DNA of 11,954 nt, taken from the NCBI GenBank assembly GCA_003171235.1, contig PMYM01000128.1:14917-26870 (forward strand), read 5' to 3'. The notes beneath the pieces were generated by a model, which had not been told where the DNA came from, did not search any database, and saw only the letters and a list, made by a program, of their open reading frames with translations. A program made the translations under genes and the position numbers. The DNA is from Phycisphaerales bacterium (GTDB lineage Bacteria > Planctomycetota > Phycisphaerae > SM23-33). Within the stretch, counting starts at the first letter, position 1. The number at the start of each line of letters is the position of its first letter. Positions 6,434-11,954 of this stretch are shown here, piece after piece.

Positions 6434-6581
6434 TGTAATCATACGGCGACATGATGCCTGTGGGTTCTATCGCCCACGCCAAGGCGCATTGTGCCGCGTA
6501 CAACTCAGCCTTCTTCGGGGCATTTGCCTGATCTAGCCAGGCCGCGCGGAGCTTCGATATTTCTCTATCTACAAAACCCAT
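6330..6581 (-). CDS. Small hypothetical protein, 83 residues
   Basis: I do not recognise a named family. The N-terminal half (GFVDREISKLRAAWLDQ, then an ELYAAQCALAWAIEPTG stretch and SPYDYIM) reads as a plausible helical globular protein. The last 30 residues are Pro/Ser/Glu-rich with two cysteines (EGCLAP, SSNTCAP). ATG 6581 has a good ribosome site, GAAGG five bases before. It follows the stop of the 126-codon minus-strand frame by 66 bases and may be transcribed with it. The 104-base overlap with the opposing DUF3892 gene makes it uncertain; its N-terminal two thirds lie outside that overlap, which supports a real gene. Confidence 0.55.
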   Translation of the reverse strand: MGFVDREISKLRAAWLDQANAPKKAELYAAQCALAWAIEPTGIMSPYDYIMTEAVGTGAEPEGCLAPTHPPESSNTCAPSERQ

Positions 6582-6647
6582 GAGTACCTTCTTTCTGCCG
6601 GCCGAGCCAGCGTTGATTTTTCAAACTGACCTACTGCCGAATTCTGC

Positions 6648-7028
6648 CTAGACGGCCACCAGCGTGCCGTCCATGCCGTCGTTGGACTGGGCCTGGTTGA
6701 CGCTGTGCTGCCAGGAGGCGGTTTTCCAGATATGGAACCGCCGGCCGATCTCGACCCACTCGTAGCTGCCAGGCCCGGCGTTGACGTGCAACTGGCCGGG
6801 GTAGTAGTAGGTCCCGATGATCGTGCCATCGCCCAGGCGGGGCTTGGGGTGCCGCCCGCCGCCGGTGGCTCCGGGGTAGTTGATCTCATACATCGTGGGC
6901 CTGACTACGGCCGTGATGCCGTAGGTCGTATAAGCGCCAGATGCCCAACCCTTGACGAACTCTGCCCGCCTTACCCGGTCGTATTCATCCAGTTCGGTGA
7001 TCTTGGCCTCGCTGGACACCGGCGGCAA
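6648..7028 (-). CDS. Unrecognised protein or gene remnant, start uncertain
   Basis: This frame ends at TAG 6650 and is open back to 7097 with no ATG in the first 60 or so codons. From TTG 7028 it gives 126 residues. The protein looks real: charged helix at the start (ITELDEYDRVRRAEFVKGWA), then Gly/Tyr/Trp-rich strand-like segments (GDGTIIGTYYYPGQLHV, YEWVEIGRRFHIWKTASW) reminiscent of structural or phage-virion-like beta proteins, though I cannot name a family. A perfect AGGAGG lies at 7049-7044 but is 15 bases from the TTG, too far for normal use. It may be the 3' end of a larger gene cut off by the arrival of the WD40 genes, or use a rare start. A GTG at 7019 is another option. Confidence 0.42.
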   Translation of the reverse strand: MPPVSSEAKITELDEYDRVRRAEFVKGWASGAYTTYGITAVVRPTMYEINYPGATGGGRHPKPRLGDGTIIGTYYYPGQLHVNAGPGSYEWVEIGRRFHIWKTASWQHSVNQAQSNDGMDGTLVAV

Positions 7029-7084
7029 GAAGACAGAGGGGTACCTCCTGTTTCCGCACGTGTCAGAAAAACCATTAGTCTCTG

Positions 7085-7111
7085 TTGACTTTTGGCCTTA
7101 AGGATTACAAT
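7085..7111 (+). promoter_or_regulatory. Possible promoter of the WD40 gene pair
   Basis: TTGACT (7085-7090, 5 of 6 to the -35 consensus) and TACAAT (7106-7111, 5 of 6 to -10) are 15 bases apart, shorter than ideal. A start near 7118 leaves 30 bases before ATG 7148. The position supports placing the gene start at 7148 rather than further upstream. Confidence 0.38.
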
Positions 7112-7147
7112 GACGAGGTCAAAGCCGGCTCTCATGGGGAGAATTCT

Positions 7148-9484
7148 ATGGCGCGTTGCCTGGCAGTGTTGTTGACAGCGGCACTAGTGGCGTCAACTGC
7201 GGGTTTCTCCGCCGGGACTAATTCAAGCAGCATATCTTCTGCTACGTCCCCGTCAACCTTGCGTGTACTTGCGACCACTGCCCGTCTGCCAGCGAGCACT
7301 GTGTCACCGTTTGACCCGGGGCACATCCGGCTTCTAACCAGGCTGGGTGACGGAGCCCTCAGGCACTGCGACGTCATAACGGGCATTGCCGCTCTTTCGG
7401 GGCAACGGGTAGCCACCTGCGGGTATGACGGCGTAGTTCGCGTGTGGGACGTGCGGACCGGAAAACAGCTTGCCCAGATGGAGAACAATCTGGCGGTCGC
7501 GAAGCTGTACGGCTACCACAGCTCCATAAAGGATCTGCTGGCTGTGCCGGGCCAGGATCTGCTGATAGCCACGGGCGAGCGCGGAACCGTCCTGTGGGAC
7601 GCCAAGACGTACCAGCCGGTGCATGATTTCGACATGACCGGCTCATTCCTGTCCATCGACGCCAAGGGCCAGCGTCTGGCGGTGGCGCACGAGGGATGGA
7701 TTTCGATTTTTGACCTGCCTGGGCGGCGCGAGCTTTCCGGCGAAAAGATTCTCGGCGCCGACGGCTACTGCGTGACCCTCAACGCCAAGGGAGACGCCAT
7801 CGTGGGAAGCATGGATTCCACCATCCGGCGATTTTCCGCGGCCAGCCGGCCGATCAAGTTGTTCAAGGAAGAAGACCGTGAGGTCGAACAAGCCAATCGC
7901 ACCGGGGCGGTCTGTTTCCTGGCCCCATCGCCGGAGCAGGACAAGGCCCTCGTATGTTGCAGCCAAAAGCCATGGATGATGGATCTTTCCACCGGTGAGC
8001 GGCTGGAGAACTTCACCTCGCTGCCGAGCCTGCGGCGGGCAACCTGGTCACCCGACGGCAAGACCATCGCCGCTGCGAACGAAAAGAGCCTGTACCTCCT
8101 TGACTCTTCCGACATGTCGGTGAAATGGTCGGTCCCGCTACCGGGTGACTACCACTGCAGCCATTGCGGCCCGGTCTTCTCATCCGACGGGGCGGAGGTT
8201 TATTCCACCAGCAGCAACGTGGTCTGCAGGTTCAGCGCTGCCGACGGCAAGCAGCTCTTCCCCTCGCCCGACCAGCCGCTACGTAACGTGGCCTTGCAGA
8301 CGGTTTTCGTGCCCGGCACCGACTTGTTGGTTGAATCCGGCGGGGATCCCACCGGCCGCGTCCGTCTGGTTGATCGAAAGAGCGGTTCGGTGAAGGCCGA
8401 GTATCTCGTCGACCGGATGAAGAATTACAGGGTCTATTCGGCCGTCTCCGCCGACAGCAAGTTTCTCCTGGTGCGGAAGGAAGGCGTCAACCACGTGTTC
8501 GAACTCACCGGCGGAAAGGAACTGCTGACAGTCGCAGGCGCGGCAGGAGATTACAGCTGGTTCCCGCGTTACATGCCCAGTTGCATCAGTCCCGACGGCC
8601 AGAACTGGATGCTGTTGGATGATAAGGAACTGAAGGTATCCAATGTCGTTACCGGCCAGGTGATCTACCGCCAGGAGGCGTCCAAAGCTCTGGGACTGAT
8701 AGCCGGCCCAGGCCAGCGGGTGGCGATGATAAGCCCCAAGGTTGTGAGTATCCTGAACTTCAATGGCCAGACCCTTCAGAGCTTCTCGGGCAGTGATTTC
8801 CGGTGTTGCGCTTTCTTGCCGGCGCCTTCCCAGGCTCTGCTGATTTCGACGTCAAAAGAAATCTACCTGTATCGCGGACAGGGGCAACTGCTCCAGCCGC
8901 GCAAGCTCTCGCCGGCGGAGATCCAGCAAGCCGTAAAGCAGCTTGGGGACAGTTCCTTCAAGACTCGCGAGGAAGCGACCGAGCTTCTGATCGCCGGCGG
9001 CGAAGATGTGCTGCCGGCGCTTAAGGAAGTCAAGGCCGGCGACGCCGAAGTAAAGAACCGCCTGCTCAGGGTCGAGAACGGCATCCTCGCCTGCAATTAC
9101 ACTGTTCGGGACTGTGTCCACGTCGGGGCGGAGGATCCCTCGCAAGAGCAGCCGGCAAGCGAGCAGTTCAACATCTTCTGGGAACTGGCGGTTCACCCCG
9201 ACGGCCGGCATTTTGCGGCCCTGCTGGGGGAGCAGTTTCATTATCGCATAGTCCTGGGCCGGATAGATGGCGACAAGATAAGCCTGCTGGGCCTGGTTCC
9301 CTCTGAAGACATGGCCGACAGCATTCAGTTTGACGAGCGAGGCATGCTTATTGCGGGCTGCCGCAACGGCACGACGGCGATCTACGATACCGGCCCGGGC
9401 GGCCAGGAGCTCCAGGCGGTGAAATACCAAAACGTTCCAATCGAGGATTCGGGGGAATCCGAAACCCCTGAAGTCTCGGAATGA
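7148..9484 (+). CDS. Secreted WD40-repeat-like beta-propeller protein, first of a tandem pair
   Basis: This 778-residue protein starts with a Sec signal peptide (MARCLAVLLTAALVASTAG) and so is likely exported. Residues 78-110 form one clear WD repeat (ITGIAALSGQRVATCGYDG, then VVRVWDVRTGKQL). Weaker repeats of the same style follow across about 115-570 (for example TVLWDAKTYQPVHDF, SIFDLPGRREL, IRRFSAASRP, LYLLDSSDMS, VRLVDRKSGSV), probably two propellers or a degenerate one. Residues 586-650 carry a helical block (LSPAEIQQAVKQLGDSSF and EDVLPALKEV) found after propellers in planctomycete proteins. A final repeat ends in GTTAIYDTGPGG. No catalytic motif is seen, so binding or scaffolding at the cell surface is the likely role, partner unknown. 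Start: ATG 7148 with GGGGAG about six bases before; a TTG at 7085 lies in the predicted promoter. Its stop overlaps an ATG by ATGA, and the paralogue follows. Confidence 0.93.
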   Translation: MARCLAVLLTAALVASTAGFSAGTNSSSISSATSPSTLRVLATTARLPASTVSPFDPGHIRLLTRLGDGALRHCDVITGIAALSGQRVATCGYDGVVRVWDVRTGKQLAQMENNLAVAKLYGYHSSIKDLLAVPGQDLLIATGERGTVLWDAKTYQPVHDFDMTGSFLSIDAKGQRLAVAHEGWISIFDLPGRRELSGEKILGADGYCVTLNAKGDAIVGSMDSTIRRFSAASRPIKLFKEEDREVEQANRTGAVCFLAPSPEQDKALVCCSQKPWMMDLSTGERLENFTSLPSLRRATWSPDGKTIAAANEKSLYLLDSSDMSVKWSVPLPGDYHCSHCGPVFSSDGAEVYSTSSNVVCRFSAADGKQLFPSPDQPLRNVALQTVFVPGTDLLVESGGDPTGRVRLVDRKSGSVKAEYLVDRMKNYRVYSAVSADSKFLLVRKEGVNHVFELTGGKELLTVAGAAGDYSWFPRYMPSCISPDGQNWMLLDDKELKVSNVVTGQVIYRQEASKALGLIAGPGQRVAMISPKVVSILNFNGQTLQSFSGSDFRCCAFLPAPSQALLISTSKEIYLYRGQGQLLQPRKLSPAEIQQAVKQLGDSSFKTREEATELLIAGGEDVLPALKEVKAGDAEVKNRLLRVENGILACNYTVRDCVHVGAEDPSQEQPASEQFNIFWELAVHPDGRHFAALLGEQFHYRIVLGRIDGDKISLLGLVPSEDMADSIQFDERGMLIAGCRNGTTAIYDTGPGGQELQAVKYQNVPIEDSGESETPEVSE

Positions 9485-9491
9485 ATAACCT

Positions 9492-9497
9492 GGGAGG
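9492..9497 (+). promoter_or_regulatory. Ribosome binding site that decides the second WD40 start
   Basis: GGGAGG lies four bases before ATG 9502 and inside the extension from the ATG at 9481 that overlaps the previous stop. It favours 9502, which also puts a clean signal peptide at the N-terminus. The 9481 ATG would add seven residues (MNNLGGN). Confidence 0.6.
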
Positions 9498-9501
9498 AAA
9501 C

Positions 9502-11766
9502 ATGTCGCGATTCTTGATCCTGTTGGCTGCGGCGGCGCTGGCGGCTGGTGTTGGAACGGGCGCAGTCGGCGCTGCGGGCAGTTCATCGAAGGGCGGGGCC
9601 TCCAGCCTGGCGATCACCACTCATCCCCGGCCGACCACCTGGGCCAATTTCGATCCCACTCACCTTCGCTGCACCACCCGGTTTGGCGACCCGTTCCTGC
9701 GTCACGGCGGAATCGTCAACGGCATAGCGGCGATGTCGGGCCAGCGGCTGGCCTCGGCCGGCAGCGACGGCATGGTCCGCCTGTGGGACATGCGGAATGG
9801 AAAGCAGCTTGCCCAGTTTTTCGGCGATGGCGGGATGATAGAGGTCATCGTCCTGCCAGGCGAGGAGCAACTGCTGGGCATGGGCGAGCGCGGCACATTC
9901 CTCTGGGACCTTAAGACCGGAAAATCGCTGCACGACTTCAGGGAGGGCAAGGGTTCCTCTCACATGGCCTTCGATCCGAAGAACCAACGACTGGCCTTTG
10001 ACTTGAACGACAGCGTGTCAGTTCATGACCTGCCCGGCCGCAAGGAACTTTTCCAATTCCCGATTCCGGGACGCATGCTCGCAGGCCTGGCCTTCAACAC
10101 CCAGGGCGACCTCATCGTCGGCAGCAGCGATTCCAAAATCTACCTGCTGGCCGGGGCCAGCCAGGCGCCCCAGGTCCTCAAACCCGAAGACAAGGAAATT
10201 GCCCAGGAAAGCCTGCACACCAGCTCGATAACCGCCTTGGTATCCTCTCCGGCCCATGACAAAGCCTTCGTCTGCTGCGCAAGTCCCTGGCTCATGGACC
10301 TGGCCAACGGCCAACGGCTTTGGACGGCCAGGAAGGTTTCCGAACCGTGGCGCGGGGCCTTCTCGGCTGACGGCAAGAGAATCGCCGCCGTGGGTGATAA
10401 GGATTTGTACCTGCTGGATTCAGCCAACGGAACACTCCTATGGTCAGCCGCGGTCCCGGGAAGTGGCCACTGCGGGCTGGGTTTCTCGCTTGACGGGGCA
10501 GAGATCTACTGCGGCAGCGACAGTCTCATATGCAGGTTTGACGCTGCGACAGGCAGACAACTCTACCCTCCACTCGATAAACCCTTGCGCAACTGGGCGG
10601 TGCACACCTCGGTCGTTCCGGGCACGGACCTGCTAGTGGAATCGGGCGGAAACCGCAGTGGCGGCGTCCGGCTGATCGACCGCAATAGCGGCCTGGTGAA
10701 GGCAGAGTACCTGGTCGGTCAGCCGGTGGTGAATTCGGCGGTTTCGCCCGATGGCAGATTCATCATGGTGCGCAAGGCCCAGACCATTCCAATTCTCCAA
10801 CTGACCACCGGGCGGCAGGTGGCGGTCTACATGCGGGAACAGGACCAGAATTACTGGTACCCGCCCGGCTGCATGAGCCCTGACGGGCAGAAATGCATAA
10901 TTCTCGCCGGCGGGGAATTCAGGGTCTATGACCCGGCGGAGGATCTGATTGATTACCAGGAGCGCGTTTCCAGGGGCGCCGGCATGGTCAATGGCACGGG
11001 CCAGCGGGAAGCCATGATCTGCTATGACCGGATAAAAATCCTGAATTTCGGCGGCCATGTCCTTCAGGAACTACCAACGGAGAAGATGGACGGCGGCACG
11101 GTTCGCTACTGCGCCTTTTTCCCCGGCGATCAGAAGCTGCTGGCGGCGACCGAGCATGGCCTGTACTTCTGGTCCGGGCAGGGCAGCAAGATTCAGCCGC
11201 GGAAGCTCTCTAGCGATGAGATACAGAAAGCCATTGGCCAGTTGGGCGATGCCTCGTTTGCCAAGCGCGAGGCTGCAACCAACCTGCTGATTTCCGGCGG
11301 CGAAGCCGTGCTGCCGGCCCTGAAGCAGGTGACCAGCAGCGACATGGAAGTCAAGGACCGCATTGCTAAGGTGGAGAAGCAGGTGACCGTTTGCGACTTC
11401 ACCTTGCGCAGCGCGGTGCATTTGCCGTGCACGGGCAAGGAGGTGACCTTGCCCGGCATAGGGGTTACCGTTACGACTCCCTGCCCGGTGTTTTGGAATC
11501 TGGCAGTGCATCCCGACGGAGTGCATTTCGCCGCCCTGCGCGGAGAGTTATTCAGCAGATGTATCATCTTTGGCAGAATTGACGGCGAAAAGATAAAGCT
11601 GCTCTGCCAGGTCATACCAGAGGAAATACCCAACAGTATTGAGTTCGACGACAGGGGATTTCTGGTGACGGGAAATCTCAACGGCACCACCACCATCTAC
11701 GACAGTGGTCCTGGCGGCCTGCCCTCCCAGCCGGTTGAACAAGTCGATGAGGTTAAGGGGCTCTAA
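9502..11766 (+). CDS. Secreted WD40-repeat-like beta-propeller protein, second of a tandem pair
   Basis: This 754-residue protein is a paralogue of the previous one along its whole length. It has a Sec signal peptide (MSRFLILLAAAALAAGVGTG), a strong WD repeat at 71-105 (IVNGIAAMSGQRLASAGSDG, then MVRLWDMRNGKQL), degenerate repeats, the helical block (LSSDEIQQ-like: SDEIQKAIGQLGDASFAKRE, then EAVLPALKQV) and the same final repeat ending GTTTIYDSGPGG. Segments such as VVPGTDLLVESGG and VKAEYLV are shared almost word for word, while the signal peptides and the stretch after the helical block (CTGKEVTLPGIGVTVTTPCP here) differ. The two genes are separated by only 17 bases and must be one operon; the pair arose by tandem duplication. 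Both may act as partners or as variants with different ligands. No enzyme motif is seen. Confidence 0.92.
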   Translation: MSRFLILLAAAALAAGVGTGAVGAAGSSSKGGASSLAITTHPRPTTWANFDPTHLRCTTRFGDPFLRHGGIVNGIAAMSGQRLASAGSDGMVRLWDMRNGKQLAQFFGDGGMIEVIVLPGEEQLLGMGERGTFLWDLKTGKSLHDFREGKGSSHMAFDPKNQRLAFDLNDSVSVHDLPGRKELFQFPIPGRMLAGLAFNTQGDLIVGSSDSKIYLLAGASQAPQVLKPEDKEIAQESLHTSSITALVSSPAHDKAFVCCASPWLMDLANGQRLWTARKVSEPWRGAFSADGKRIAAVGDKDLYLLDSANGTLLWSAAVPGSGHCGLGFSLDGAEIYCGSDSLICRFDAATGRQLYPPLDKPLRNWAVHTSVVPGTDLLVESGGNRSGGVRLIDRNSGLVKAEYLVGQPVVNSAVSPDGRFIMVRKAQTIPILQLTTGRQVAVYMREQDQNYWYPPGCMSPDGQKCIILAGGEFRVYDPAEDLIDYQERVSRGAGMVNGTGQREAMICYDRIKILNFGGHVLQELPTEKMDGGTVRYCAFFPGDQKLLAATEHGLYFWSGQGSKIQPRKLSSDEIQKAIGQLGDASFAKREAATNLLISGGEAVLPALKQVTSSDMEVKDRIAKVEKQVTVCDFTLRSAVHLPCTGKEVTLPGIGVTVTTPCPVFWNLAVHPDGVHFAALRGELFSRCIIFGRIDGEKIKLLCQVIPEEIPNSIEFDDRGFLVTGNLNGTTTIYDSGPGGLPSQPVEQVDEVKGL

Positions 11767-11791
11767 CAGAACCTACACGGGCCGCGACGGA

Positions 11792-11883
11792 GCGGCTTTT
11801 GCCGCAGGCCGGCGTTGCTCGGACTCGACGACCCATTGCAGGGTCGTCCTCGCCCTCGTGCCTTGGCCTTTGTCAAAAGCCGC
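11792..11883. repeat. 92-bp imperfect inverted repeat after the WD40 operon
   Basis: The outer arms GCGGCTTTTG (11792-11801) and CAAAAGCCGC (11874-11883) are a perfect 10-base match, and the inner hairpin GACGACCC-ATTGCA-GGGTCGTC (11827-11848) has eight perfect pairs. Between them both sides share an AGGCC/GGCCT match, so the whole unit can fold as one long stem. A competing local hairpin GCGGC-TTTT-GCCGC (11792-11805) uses the same left arm. It lies 25 bases after the stop of the last gene, where it could end or protect the transcript, or be a REP/MITE-like repeat. Confidence 0.55.
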
Positions 11884-11954
11884 CCGTCCCTGCGGGTTGC
11901 AGCGAAAACCGGCCATCTGCCTCGTCAGGCCTCCTGGCCATACCGCCCTGGGTA
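11884..11954. other. GC-rich non-coding tail, no gene seen
   Basis: No supported reading frame is present. The last bases form TACC-GCCCTG-GGTA (11941-11954), preceded by CCA, so a larger palindrome may continue past the window edge. A CAGGCCTCCTG stretch is seen at 11926-11936. With the preceding inverted repeat this suggests a cluster of short palindromic units. Confidence 0.35.

Noticed and set aside
7085..7147. TTG start for the first WD40 protein
   Set aside because: It falls in a -35-like box, and ATG 7148 has a strong ribosome site directly before a clean signal peptide.
1..11954. CRISPR arrays, tRNA or rRNA genes
   Set aside because: No regularly spaced direct repeats, no cloverleaf-like TTC/CCA pattern and no ribosomal RNA signature were seen on reading either strand.

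Overview
The window looks like an accessory region of a high-GC bacterial chromosome, most likely a planctomycete or a close relative. The main clue is at the right end: two tandem secreted beta-propeller (WD40-like) proteins, each with a C-terminal block of the 'I..LgD.sF..RE.At..L...Ge.vLPALk' type that is common in large planctomycete proteins. The placement rests on protein style only, and no marker gene is present.

Layout. (1) Positions 1-2468, minus strand: the N-terminal 822 codons of a large beta-class DNA methyltransferase of the type III Mod style, running off the left edge. The middle of the gene, between its two catalytic motifs, is clearly poorer in GC than its flanks. (2) 2481-2933: a non-coding gap with a good minus-strand promoter for the methyltransferase, two consecutive GC-rich inverted repeats, and a plus-strand promoter for a small gene. 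(3) 2934-3170, plus: a 78-residue basic KGG-type protein, possibly leaderless. (4) 5107-3124, minus: a compact three-gene operon of HigB-type toxin, HigA antitoxin fused to an ImmA/IrrE-type zinc peptidase domain, and an unrecognised 184-residue protein coupled to it by an ATGA overlap. The operon has its own predicted promoter. (5) 5250-6080, plus: an intact DDE transposase of the IS1-like group, divergent from the toxin operon and with no visible terminal repeats. (6) 6137-7028: a DUF3892 protein (plus) and two minus-strand reading frames of unknown function, one without a convincing start. (7) 7148-11766, plus: the two paralogous secreted WD40 proteins, translationally close. (8) 11767-11954: a structured non-coding tail with a 92-bp imperfect inverted repeat.

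How the parts relate. The left two thirds reads as a defence or mobile island: a modification enzyme, a toxin-antitoxin operon with a built-in protease, a transposase and small hypothetical genes. The right third is a host-like secreted protein pair. The best candidate for something undescribed is the HigB / HigA-ImmA / unknown operon. Its gene order and overlaps suggest that the third protein is made in fixed proportion to the antitoxin, and its role is open.
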